Assembly: GCF_030770395.1 (NCBI RefSeq)
Contig: NZ_CP132480.1
Location: 726,821 to 790,820, forward strand
Source of the DNA: Telluria beijingensis
GTDB lineage: Bacteria > Pseudomonadota > Gammaproteobacteria > Burkholderiales > Burkholderiaceae_D
Direction: 5' to 3'
Length of the DNA stretch: 64,000 bases
The translations under genes were made by a program, and so were the position numbers. Shown one piece after another: positions 8,636 to 16,980 of this stretch. The notes under the pieces were generated by a model. That model saw only the letters and a program-made list of their open reading frames with translations, was not told where the DNA came from and made no database searches. The number at the start of each line of letters is the position of its first letter. Within the stretch, counting starts at the first letter, position 1.

Positions 8636-10289
8636 CATGCTGGTGCAGGACCACTGGCGCGGCCGCGCGCGCTACACCGTCTTCGACAGTGACGGCAGCC
8701 ATGTCGAAGCACTGGTCGACGCCTGGCGCCTGGATGCGCAGCGGCCCGCGCGCCTGCATGTGGTGGCGCTCACCGACCGCATGCAGCCTGGCTTTCACCG
8801 CATCCCGCAGGCCGATGCAGGATTGACGCTCGACCTGGTCGCGGCGCCCCTGGATACCGCGCTGGCCGAGTTGAATGCCCATCCCGATTTCATCTATCTG
8901 GATGGCGCCCAGGGCACGGCCTTCGTCCGACCCCTGGCGCGCCTGACGGCGCTCGGCGCGCGGCTGGAGGCGCATGGCCTCGACGCCGAACAGCGCGCGG
9001 CGCTGGCGGCCCAGGGCTTCATTTTCGACGAGAACGGCGCGACTTTCTCGACCCGCAAGCCGCGCCTGCCGTCGACGCCCGAACCCGAGCGGCGCGCGCT
9101 GGTGCTGGGCGCTGGCCTGGCCGGCTGCGCCGCCGCGGCCCGGCTGTGCGCGCGCGGCTGGCAGGTCACCCTGATCGAACGCCATCCGCAAGTGGCCATG
9201 GAAGCCTCGGGCAACCTGGCCGGCATCTTCATGCCGCTGCTCTCGCGCGACGACAATATTCCAACCCGCCTGACGCGCGCCGCCTACCTGTATGCGCTGC
9301 GCCTGTGGGAACAACTGGGCGGGATAGGCCGCGCCTTCGACGGTGAGCAGTGCGGCGTGCTGCAGTTGTCACGGGATACCGGCCATGCGGCCGTCTCGCG
9401 CGCGATCGCCGGCTTGGGCAGGGTGCCGTCCGACTTCGCGCGCTGGCTCGAGGCGCCGGAGGCAGAATCGCTGCTCGGCCTGCCCGCGCCGGACGGCGGC
9501 TGGCTGTTTCCGCAAGGCGGCTGGGCGCGTCCGGGGAGCGTGTGCGAGGCGCTGCTGGCTTCCTGCGGCGATCGCTTGGCGCGGCGCTTCGATGCCGGCG
9601 ACGTGACGCTGGAACGCGCGGGCGACGAGTGGATCGCGCGTGGCCGCGATGGCGCCATCCTTGGCCAGGCGCCGACCGTGGTCCTGGCCAGCGGCGCCGG
9701 CGCCCGCCACATGGCGCAGAGCGCCGACCTGCCGCTGCAGGCGCTGCGCGGCCAGGTGACGCACCTGGCGCCAGAACACGCGCCGCAACTGCCGCTGGTG
9801 CTGTGCCGCGAAGCCTACCTGACCCCGTCCGCCCACGGCATCACCTGTGCCGGCGCTACTTATGACCTGGACGACGACCCGCGCCTGCGCGCCGCCAGCC
9901 AGGAAGAAAACGTCGCGCGCCTGCGCGGCCTGGTGTCCGATCCGCAGGCCGCCGCCGGCGCACCGCTGGCCGGCAGGGTGGGTTTCCGCTGCGTGGCGCC
10001 GGACCGCCTGCCGCTGGTCGGCCGCCTGCCCGATTTCGCCGCCGCGGGCGCCACCGAGCGCCTCCGCGACGTGACGCGTCATCCGGGCCTGCACGGCTTG
10101 CTGGGCTATGCCTCGCGCGGCCTGATCTGGGCGCCGTTGGCGGCCGAATTGCTGGCTGCCCAGCTGGAGGGGGAGCCGCTGCCGCTCGAGATGGCCCTGG
10201 TCGATGCCCTCGACCCGGCCCGCTTCGTGCTGCGCGCCCGGCGCAACAGCCGCCATCCGGCACCGAACGCCACCGATTTCGGCCCTTGA
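8598..10289 (+). CDS. mnmC: MnmC-type tRNA wobble-uridine modification protein; degenerate methyltransferase half
   Basis: About 563 residues. The C-terminal ~400 residues are the FAD-dependent oxidoreductase of MnmC (Rossmann motif VLGAGLAGCAAAARL, then EASGNLAGIFMPLLSRD and GFRCVAPDRLPLVG), which converts cmnm5(s2)U34 to nm5(s2)U34 in tRNA. The N-terminal ~150 residues align with the methyltransferase half by flanking blocks (AWR, LH, FIYLDG, FSTRKPRL). Its SAM-binding loop is altered: FDSDGSHVE stands where the family has a glycine-rich LETGFGLG-type motif, and the usual ~80 leading residues are absent. The methyl-transfer step is therefore probably not performed by this protein. A start at 8637, just after the tag stop, is an alternative. 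Last gene of the soxR run. Confidence 0.85.
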   Translation: MTANATAAAGAADMLVQDHWRGRARYTVFDSDGSHVEALVDAWRLDAQRPARLHVVALTDRMQPGFHRIPQADAGLTLDLVAAPLDTALAELNAHPDFIYLDGAQGTAFVRPLARLTALGARLEAHGLDAEQRAALAAQGFIFDENGATFSTRKPRLPSTPEPERRALVLGAGLAGCAAAARLCARGWQVTLIERHPQVAMEASGNLAGIFMPLLSRDDNIPTRLTRAAYLYALRLWEQLGGIGRAFDGEQCGVLQLSRDTGHAAVSRAIAGLGRVPSDFARWLEAPEAESLLGLPAPDGGWLFPQGGWARPGSVCEALLASCGDRLARRFDAGDVTLERAGDEWIARGRDGAILGQAPTVVLASGAGARHMAQSADLPLQALRGQVTHLAPEHAPQLPLVLCREAYLTPSAHGITCAGATYDLDDDPRLRAASQEENVARLRGLVSDPQAAAGAPLAGRVGFRCVAPDRLPLVGRLPDFAAAGATERLRDVTRHPGLHGLLGYASRGLIWAPLAAELLAAQLEGEPLPLEMALVDALDPARFVLRARRNSRHPAPNATDFGP

Positions 10290-10357
10290 CCGTTGCGTCG
10301 CCGCAAACGTGCGCACGGAACGCGGTGTAGCCGCCAAACTCGCGGATGCCTGCGGGT

Positions 10358-10363
10358 TATAAT
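10358..10363 (+). promoter_or_regulatory. Probable -10 element of the kinase/CheY-TPR unit
   Basis: A perfect TATAAT lies 42 bases before the kinase ATG at 10405. The expected -35 position (10335-10340, CAAACT) is a poor match, so the promoter may need an activator. This is a pattern-based call only. Confidence 0.45.
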
Positions 10364-10404
10364 TTACTGGTAGCAACTTTTTCGGCCGAAAGGGCCCTGT
10401 CCGG

Positions 10405-11106
10405 ATGGAAGACGCACAACATTCGCCCGAGCTGTTCCTGTTCCTGGCGTCGACCGCGCACGATATGAAGAACTCGATCAGCGTCGTTTCCGGCACGCTG
10501 GAGCGCCTGCTCGACGGCGGCTCGCCCGAGACCGAGAAAGCGTATGCGCAGATGGCGCAGATGCTGTACCAGACGCGCCGCCTGAACGACAACCTGATGC
10601 AGCTGCTGGCGCTGTACAAGCAGGTTGGCAAGCCTGCCTATCCGTTCGACGTCCAGCCGATCGAGGTCGGGCAACTGGTCGAGCAGGTGGTGGCCATCGA
10701 GCGCGTGCTGCTCGAATCGCGCGGCGTCTCCCTTGAACTCGACGTCGATCCCGAGCTGATCGCCCACGTCGACGAAGACCTGATCGTGGGCGTGGTCTCG
10801 CACGCCATCAACAATGCGCTGCACTACACGCGCGACCGTATCCGGCTGTCGGCGCGCGAGGTGGACGGCGATCTCGAGATCCGGGTCGAGGATAATGGCA
10901 AGGGCTTTCCACCCGCGCTGCTGGCGGCCGGCACGCCCGGCAGCGGCGACAGCGGCGTCAACTTCGTGACCAATAGCGCCGGCCTGGGGCTGTACTTCTC
11001 GGGCGAGGTGGCGCGCATGCACCGCCACCGCGAGCGCCATGGCGCGGTACGGCTCGAGAACGGCGGCCCGCTTGGCGGCGGCTGCTTTATCCTGACCCTG
11101 CCATGA
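10405..11106 (+). CDS. Soluble sensor histidine kinase
   Basis: A 233-residue kinase with no membrane segment and no N-terminal sensor. H19 lies in an STAHDMKN H-box variant, followed by a dimerisation helix pair and an HATPase domain with an N box (AINNALHY), G1 box (VEDNGKGF) and G2 region (SAGLGLYFSGEVARMH). It ends on the ATGA that begins the CheY-TPR gene, so the two are translated together and are the likely phosphorelay pair. Such stripped-down kinases usually take input from a partner protein; which one is not visible here. Confidence 0.88.
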   Translation: MEDAQHSPELFLFLASTAHDMKNSISVVSGTLERLLDGGSPETEKAYAQMAQMLYQTRRLNDNLMQLLALYKQVGKPAYPFDVQPIEVGQLVEQVVAIERVLLESRGVSLELDVDPELIAHVDEDLIVGVVSHAINNALHYTRDRIRLSAREVDGDLEIRVEDNGKGFPPALLAAGTPGSGDSGVNFVTNSAGLGLYFSGEVARMHRHRERHGAVRLENGGPLGGGCFILTLP

Positions 11107-12860
11107 ACACGCCTTCCGCAATGCCGACGCCGACGCCAGCGCCAACGGCCGCGCCGGCCGTGTCCAAGCCCAAGGTGCTGGAAGAGATCGACTGGGCCAG
11201 CAAGCAATACCTGATCGTCGACGACTTCGTCGGCATCCGCCAGCTGCTGCGCGAGAGCCTGCGCAGCCTTGGCGCGCGCAATATCGACCAGGCCTCGAGC
11301 GGCGGCGAAGCCATGGGCCTGCTCAACAAGCTGCGCTACGACGTGGTGCTGTGCGACTACAACCTGGGCGAGGGCAAGAACGGCCAGCAGGTGCTCGAAG
11401 AAGCGCGCATGCGCCAGCTCCTGATGCCGTCCTCGGTGTTCGTGATGGTGTCGGCCGAGAAGAGCGTGGAGTCGGTGATGGGCGCGGCCGAGCACCAGCC
11501 GGACGCCTACCTGGTCAAGCCGATCACCGAAGGCGTGCTGCTCACGCGCCTGAACCGCGTGTGGCGCCGCAAGCAGATCTTCCGCCTGATCGACCAGGCC
11601 TTCATCGAGAAGGATTACCTGCGCGCGGCGCGCCTGTGCGACGAGCAGATCGCCGCCAACCGGGTGCACGAGATCGAGCTGCTGCGCATGAAGGCGCGCA
11701 TGCTCGAACGCAGCGGCCAGCCGGCGCGCGCGCGCGAGGTGTACGAAAAAGTGCTGGCCCAGCGCGAATACCACTGGGCGCGCGCGGGCCTGGGCAAGAT
11801 CCGCATGGCCGACGGCGACTTCGAGCAGGCGCGCCAGATGTTCCAGACCGTGATCGCCGAGAACCGCCACTACATCGACGCCTACGACCAGCTGGCCAGG
11901 GCCTACCAGGGCATGGGCCAGCACGAAGAGGCGGCCGCGGTGCTCGAGCGCGCCGCCAAGCTGTCGCCCAACTCGGTGCCGCGCCAGCGCCACCTGGGCC
12001 AGGCCGCCCTGCGACTGGGGAACGTGCCGATGGCCGAGAAGGCCTTCCGCAAATGCCTGGTGATCGGCGAGTATTCGATCCGCAAGGCGCCGGACGACTA
12101 TCTCGGCCTGGCGCGCGTGTGCGGCCTGAAGGGCAATACCAAGGACGCGCTGCAACTGCTGTTGCTGGCCCAGCGCGAATTCGGCAGCGAGCACGAACAC
12201 ATGGTGCTGCGCGCGAAGATCACCGAAGGCCACGTTTACCACGAAAGCGGCGACTACCTGAACGCGCGCCGTGCCGGCGACGAGCTCGAGGGGATGCTGC
12301 AGGCCGACCCCAAACGGCCCGGCACCGCGATCTGCATCGAGATGGCGACCCTGCTGTTCGCGGTCGGCGTCAAGGGCACCCCGAATGAGGTGCTGGCCCA
12401 TGTGATCCGCAACAACCACGACAATACCCTGCTGCAGGACGAAGTGCAGAAGATCTTCGACCGCGCGCGCCTGCCGGACGAAGGCGCGCAGATCATCCGC
12501 ACCGCGCGCAAGGAGGCGGTGGACCTGATGAACCAGGGCGTGGTGTTGTGGAAGACCGGCAAGCTGCCCGACGCCGTCCAATGGATGCGCAAGGCGCGCG
12601 AGCGCTTGCCGGACAACGTCCGGGTGCTGTTCAACGCGGTGCAGATCCTGATCTCGCACATGCAGCAGCGCGGCTACGATCCCGAACTCGAGCTCGAGGC
12701 GCGCGAGGTGCTGGAGCATGTCGACAAGCTGCAGCCGGGCCAGCAGCGTTTCGCGCAGTTGATGGAGCAGCTGGGCGCGCTGCAGCCGAAGCCGGAACCG
12801 GCCAGTTCGGCGCTGTCCGAGGCGGAGAAGGAGGACGCTGCGCCTGCCGGCAAGTCGTGA
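11103..12860 (+). CDS. Response regulator with TPR output domain
   Basis: 585 residues: a Pro/Ala-rich leader (1-25), a CheY-like receiver (~35-150) with D40/D41 and phospho-acceptor D85 (VVLCDYNLGE) and a VKPI switch lysine, then about 400 residues of helical tetratricopeptide-type repeats (for example YDQLARAYQGMGQHEEAAAVLERAAKLSP). There is no DNA-binding or enzymatic domain, so the output is presumably a protein-protein interaction gated by phosphorylation. It is coupled by a 4-base overlap to the soluble kinase. Similar CheY-TPR proteins occur in many proteobacteria without an assigned role. Confidence 0.9.
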   Translation: MNTPSAMPTPTPAPTAAPAVSKPKVLEEIDWASKQYLIVDDFVGIRQLLRESLRSLGARNIDQASSGGEAMGLLNKLRYDVVLCDYNLGEGKNGQQVLEEARMRQLLMPSSVFVMVSAEKSVESVMGAAEHQPDAYLVKPITEGVLLTRLNRVWRRKQIFRLIDQAFIEKDYLRAARLCDEQIAANRVHEIELLRMKARMLERSGQPARAREVYEKVLAQREYHWARAGLGKIRMADGDFEQARQMFQTVIAENRHYIDAYDQLARAYQGMGQHEEAAAVLERAAKLSPNSVPRQRHLGQAALRLGNVPMAEKAFRKCLVIGEYSIRKAPDDYLGLARVCGLKGNTKDALQLLLLAQREFGSEHEHMVLRAKITEGHVYHESGDYLNARRAGDELEGMLQADPKRPGTAICIEMATLLFAVGVKGTPNEVLAHVIRNNHDNTLLQDEVQKIFDRARLPDEGAQIIRTARKEAVDLMNQGVVLWKTGKLPDAVQWMRKARERLPDNVRVLFNAVQILISHMQQRGYDPELELEAREVLEHVDKLQPGQQRFAQLMEQLGALQPKPEPASSALSEAEKEDAAPAGKS

Positions 12861-12874
12861 CACAAAACTCAGCA

Positions 12875-12884
12875 AAAACGTTTT
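12875..12884. promoter_or_regulatory. Distal operator-like palindrome before GH88
   Basis: AAAACGTTTT is a perfect palindrome sharing the AAACGTTT core with the operators at 17825, 18983 and 21883. It lies about 175 bases before the GH88 ATG and upstream of its promoter. The core alone is short, so chance occurrence is possible; its position within the same regulon supports it. Confidence 0.5.
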
Positions 12885-12970
12885 CTCTCATCCCGCAAAT
12901 ACCTCTTCCAAAAGTCAGATAAGCATCGAGCCGCACGGGCATCTACCCAAAAACCACACGTAAAACATTC

Positions 12971-12988
12971 TAGTTAATCGTTTTCCTA
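12971..12988 (-). promoter_or_regulatory. Second operator-like site before GH88
   Basis: On the minus strand this reads GGAAAACGATTAACTA, one mismatch from GGAAAACGTTTAACTA at 18983-18998. It lies 6-7 bases upstream of the proposed -35 box. That geometry differs from the other promoters of the locus, where the operator follows the -10 box. Confidence 0.6.
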
Positions 12989-12994
12989 AATCTG

Positions 12995-13023
12995 TTGACT
13001 TTGCTTTCGCTTGTGACTAGCAT
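12995..13023 (+). promoter_or_regulatory. Sigma70-type promoter of the GH88-TonB receptor unit
   Basis: TTGACT (12995-13000), a 17-base spacer and TAGCAT (13018-13023). The predicted start is near 13030, about 28 bases before the GH88 ATG, with an ACAGGAGA ribosome site between. Confidence 0.65.
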
Positions 13024-13058
13024 TTACTCAAGCACAAAAAAATAACAGGAGACAGAGA

Positions 13059-14276
13059 ATGACACGCTACCCATCCGTGGGGACGGCTGCCGCGCGCCTC
13101 GTCGTCGCGCTTTCGCTGGCAGGCGCCGCCACCTGCGCCATGGCCCAGGAAACCGTTTCACAACTGGTCCAGCGCAGCTTCGATACCGCGGCCGTGCAGT
13201 ACGGCGGCCTGCTCGACAAGGTCCAGCGCAAGCCGGGCTTCCCGCGCACCACCGACAAGGGCGAGGTGGTGCTGGTCGGCCCGGGCGACTGGACCGCTGG
13301 CTTCTTCCCCGGCTCGCTGTGGTACCTGTACGAACACACCGGCGACACCAGATGGCGCCTGGCCGCTGCCGACTACACGGCGCGCACCGCGCCGGCCAAG
13401 TTCGACAAGAGCCAGCACGACCTCGGCTTCATGCTGGGCGCCGGCTACGGCAACGGCTACCGCCTGACGGGCGACCCGGCCTACCGCGACGCGCTGCTGG
13501 CCGGCGCCACTACCCTCGTCACCCGCTTCAATCCGAAGGTCGGCAGCATCCAGTCGTGGGACCTGTGGAAGAACAGCACCTGGGCCTTCCCGGTCATCGT
13601 CGACAACCTGATGAACCTGGAGCTGCTCACCTGGGCCGCGCGCAGCGCCGTCGAGCCGCGCTACCGCGAGGTCGCGGTCACGCACGCCGACACCACCTTG
13701 CGCAATCACTTCCGCCCGGACGGCTCGAGCTACCACCTGGTCGACTACGACCCGCAGACCGGCAAGATCCGCAGCCGCGTCACGGTGCAGGGGAACGCCG
13801 ATGCCTCGTCGTGGGCGCGCGGCCAAGCCTGGGCCCTGTACGGCTACACCATGATGTACCGCGAGACGAAAAAAGAGGACTACCTGCGCCAGGCGCACAA
13901 GATCGCCTCCTTCTTCATGCAGCATCCGCGCCTGCCGGCCGACAAGGTGCCCTACTGGGACTTCGACGACCCCGCCATCCCGAACGCGCCGCGCGACAGC
14001 TCGGCCGCCGCCATCGTCGCTTCCAGCCTGCTGGAACTGGCATCGTTCTCGAGCGCGGAGCAGGGGCGCGCCTACCGCGCCTTCGCCGAAGCGCAGCTGC
14101 GCAGCCTGGCTTCTACAGCCTACCTGGCCAGCGGCGCCGACAACGGCGGCTTCCTGCTCAAGCACGCGACCGGCCACAAGCCGGCCGGGAAGGAAATCGA
14201 CGTGCCCCTCAATTATGGGGATTACTACTTTCTCGAAGCATTGCTGCGCCTGAAGCGCGCGCCGGCAGATCGTTGA
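13059..14276 (+). CDS. GH88 unsaturated glucuronyl hydrolase, exported
   Basis: 405 residues with a Sec signal peptide (cut near CAMAQ, residue 30) and an (alpha/alpha)6 GH88 domain. Family GH88 removes the 4,5-unsaturated uronic acid that polysaccharide lyases leave at the non-reducing end of oligosaccharides. The two catalytic-site Asp residues fit exactly: D121 in QHDLGF and D182 in VIVDNLMNLELL are 61 residues apart, as D88 and D149 are in the Bacillus enzyme. The aromatic-rich SSWARGQAWALYGYT and DSSAAAI segments are also typical. It is the first gene of a unit with the TonB receptor 79 bases downstream. A periplasmic location fits import of lyase products by that receptor. Confidence 0.92.
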   Translation: MTRYPSVGTAAARLVVALSLAGAATCAMAQETVSQLVQRSFDTAAVQYGGLLDKVQRKPGFPRTTDKGEVVLVGPGDWTAGFFPGSLWYLYEHTGDTRWRLAAADYTARTAPAKFDKSQHDLGFMLGAGYGNGYRLTGDPAYRDALLAGATTLVTRFNPKVGSIQSWDLWKNSTWAFPVIVDNLMNLELLTWAARSAVEPRYREVAVTHADTTLRNHFRPDGSSYHLVDYDPQTGKIRSRVTVQGNADASSWARGQAWALYGYTMMYRETKKEDYLRQAHKIASFFMQHPRLPADKVPYWDFDDPAIPNAPRDSSAAAIVASSLLELASFSSAEQGRAYRAFAEAQLRSLASTAYLASGADNGGFLLKHATGHKPAGKEIDVPLNYGDYYFLEALLRLKRAPADR

Positions 14277-14355
14277 AGCATCCGGCCCGAGCGCGGGATC
14301 GACGCTGCGTCGCTACCCGGCCTGGCCATTCTTTTTGAAATTGGAGGAGACCAAG

Positions 14356-16881
14356 TTGGACAAGAACAAAATCGAAGGTTTCAACATCGCGGTGAAACCG
14401 CTGGCGGCAGTCGTGGCGCTCGCCGTCGCGCAATGGGCCTTGCCCGTGCACGCCCAGGAGCTCGCGGAAGGGCAGCAGGATGCGACCGGGTTGCAGTCGG
14501 TGGTCGTCACCGCCAACAAGCGCGTCGAAAAACTGGAAAACGTGCCGATGGCGATTTCCGTCATCTCGGAGGCCGAGCTGCAGCGCAATAACGTGCGCGA
14601 GATCGAGGACATCGTGGCGCTGACGCCTTCACTGACCCAGGCCTCGGGCACCACTGCCGCCAACAACGCGCTGTTCATGCGCGGCATCGGCACCGTCTCG
14701 GTGGGCATCGGCGTGGAATCGGACGTCTCGGTGATCCTCGACGACATCCCGATCGCAGTGCAGTTCCAGGCCTTCCGCGACCTGGCCGACGTGGCCCGGG
14801 TCGAAGTGCTGAAGGGGCCGCAGAGCACCCTGTTCGGCAAGTCGGCGGTGGCCGGCGCGATCAATATCGTGACCAAGCCGATCTCGGGGCCCGTTACCTA
14901 TCGCGGCAGCGCCTACTACACCGACGACAAGGAATGGCGCCTGGCCGCCTCGGTGGGCGGCCGCATGACCGACACCTTCGGCATGCGCATCGCCGTCAAC
15001 AAGAGCGATATGCCGGGTAACTTCACCAACCTGACCACCGGCGAGAAGGTCAACGGTTCGTCGGGCAAGACCATGATGGCCAAGTTCTCCTGGACCCCGA
15101 TCAAGAACCTCGACATCGACTTCATGCCGCAGTATAACGAGCAGGAGAACACGCGCGGCGTGACGGCGGTGAACGGCTTCTATCGCACCACCGGCTCGGC
15201 CGCCGCCGGCAACCTGGAACGCATCCCGGTCGATATCTCGACCGCCTACATGAATGGCAACCCGCAGCTGCCGGCGTCGCTGGTCCTGGCCGGCATCGAC
15301 CCGACCAACCCGAACAACCGCTACGTGCGGCGCGACGCCCCGACCGGCATCTCGTCGCGCACCCACGGCGCCGGCCTCAAATTGTCGTACACGCTGCCCA
15401 ACGATGCGACCCTGATGTCGATCTCGTCCTACCAGCGCTACAAGGCCAACGACTCGCGCGACCAGGACTTCACCGACGTACCGACCATCGCCCGGCCCGG
15501 CGAGACCCGGTTCTCGGTCGGGAACCTCCAGTTCGGCACCTACGACATCACCTCGAAGACCCAGGAGCTGCGCCTGGTGTCGCCGGACGCCGGCAACTTC
15601 AGGTACGTGGCCGGCCTGTGGTGGGCGCGTAACGAGATCGAGCGCCATTTCATCCGCGGCTTCTGCGTGGCGCCTGCGGTCTGCGCCGCCAACTCGCCAT
15701 CGAGCCCGACCAACTACTACACCGACATCTACAACGTGAACAAGGCGGTGTTCGGCCAGGCGACCTGGGACTTCGCGCCGACCTGGACCCTGGTGATGGG
15801 TGCGCGCCGCAACCTGGAAGAATCGGGCTTCAACTACGAGCGCAACTTCTACACCGACCAGCTGGACCGCTCGACCTTCGTGCCCGGCCCGGTCGGCAAG
15901 GACGTGTTCTCGAGCAGCGACAACGAAGACTGGGCCACCACCGGCAAGCTCAGTATCCAGAAGCAGCTCAATCGCGAATGGATGGTGTATGCCATGACCG
16001 CCACCGGCCACAAGGGCAAGGCGTATGATGTGACCAGCGGCCTGCAGGCCTCGGCCGCGTTCCCGGTCGATCCCGAGAAGAGCCGCACCTACGAGCTCGG
16101 GACCAAGGCCAACCTGCTCAATAACCGCCTGTCGATCGCGGCCACCGTGTACCACACCGACTTCAGGCACTACCAGCAGAACACGTCCTTCGTGCTGCCG
16201 GACGACCCGACCATCTATACGCAACTGAACTCGATTCCGAAGATCCGCACGCGCGGCTTCGAGATCGACGCCAATATGCTGCTGGCCTCGAACTGGTCGA
16301 TGAACGCCTCGTTGGCCTATACCCGGCCGACGATCGAGGACTGGAAGAACGGCCCCTGCTACCAGGACAACACCAATCCGGTGATCCCGGGCACCGGCGC
16401 GGGCGAGGGTGGTTCGCTGGGCGGCTGGAACCGCGACTGCTTCGCGATCCGTCCCGGCGCCACCACCGGCGTGCAGGACCTGTCGGGCGGCATCTTCCCG
16501 GGCACGCCGAAGGTCAAGGTCAATATCGGCAGCAACTACGACATCCGCTTCCCGTCGCTGCCGTTCGGCGCCTTCATCAACGGCAATGTGCGCTACCAAA
16601 GCGACTACCAGACCAATATCAACAACGATCCGCGCTCGGTCAACGACAGCTACACGATCGCCGACCTGGGCTTCGGCATCCGCGACAACAAGGACCGCTA
16701 TCGCCTGAGCTTCCAGATCAAGAACCTGTTCGACCGTTTCTACATCCCGAACGCGAACGCCAGCGGTCCGAGCTTCCGCGCCGGCCCGACCTCGACCTCG
16801 CCGTCGATCACGGTCAACAGCTGGGTGCCGCCGCGCGATGTGTTCCGTTACTTCAGCGCGAAGCTCGACGTCAAGTTCTGA
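14356..16881 (+). CDS. TonB-dependent outer membrane receptor (uronate locus)
   Basis: About 841 residues. The start is taken as TTG 14356 because a strong GGAGGAG site (14343-14349) sits 6-7 bases before it and a signal peptide (core VKPLAAVVALAVAQWAL, cut near VHAQE) follows at once; no upstream ATG is available. A TonB-box-like stretch (SVVVTANKR), the plug (ENVPMAISVIS ... VEVLKGPQSTLFG ... GAINIVTKP) and a 22-strand-type barrel ending in a C-terminal aromatic motif (YFSAKLDVKF) are clear. It probably imports acidic oligosaccharides released by lyases of this locus, using TonB-ExbBD energy. The ligand is inferred from neighbours only. Confidence 0.93.
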   Translation: MDKNKIEGFNIAVKPLAAVVALAVAQWALPVHAQELAEGQQDATGLQSVVVTANKRVEKLENVPMAISVISEAELQRNNVREIEDIVALTPSLTQASGTTAANNALFMRGIGTVSVGIGVESDVSVILDDIPIAVQFQAFRDLADVARVEVLKGPQSTLFGKSAVAGAINIVTKPISGPVTYRGSAYYTDDKEWRLAASVGGRMTDTFGMRIAVNKSDMPGNFTNLTTGEKVNGSSGKTMMAKFSWTPIKNLDIDFMPQYNEQENTRGVTAVNGFYRTTGSAAAGNLERIPVDISTAYMNGNPQLPASLVLAGIDPTNPNNRYVRRDAPTGISSRTHGAGLKLSYTLPNDATLMSISSYQRYKANDSRDQDFTDVPTIARPGETRFSVGNLQFGTYDITSKTQELRLVSPDAGNFRYVAGLWWARNEIERHFIRGFCVAPAVCAANSPSSPTNYYTDIYNVNKAVFGQATWDFAPTWTLVMGARRNLEESGFNYERNFYTDQLDRSTFVPGPVGKDVFSSSDNEDWATTGKLSIQKQLNREWMVYAMTATGHKGKAYDVTSGLQASAAFPVDPEKSRTYELGTKANLLNNRLSIAATVYHTDFRHYQQNTSFVLPDDPTIYTQLNSIPKIRTRGFEIDANMLLASNWSMNASLAYTRPTIEDWKNGPCYQDNTNPVIPGTGAGEGGSLGGWNRDCFAIRPGATTGVQDLSGGIFPGTPKVKVNIGSNYDIRFPSLPFGAFINGNVRYQSDYQTNINNDPRSVNDSYTIADLGFGIRDNKDRYRLSFQIKNLFDRFYIPNANASGPSFRAGPTSTSPSITVNSWVPPRDVFRYFSAKLDVKF

Positions 16882-16900
16882 TCACGACAGTAGAAACGAT

Positions 16901-16935
16901 TGCGGCGCCTTCCGATCGGGAGGCGCCGCATTTTT
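16901..16935 (+). terminator. Rho-independent terminator after the TonB receptor
   Basis: A 10-bp perfect stem, TGCGGCGCCT (16901-16910) with AGGCGCCGCA (16921-16930), a 10-base loop and TTTTT. It closes the GH88-receptor unit. Confidence 0.9.
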
Positions 16936-16980
16936 CATGCCGCCGTGCTGTGCCACGGCGGTATCGGATATCGGTGCGCG

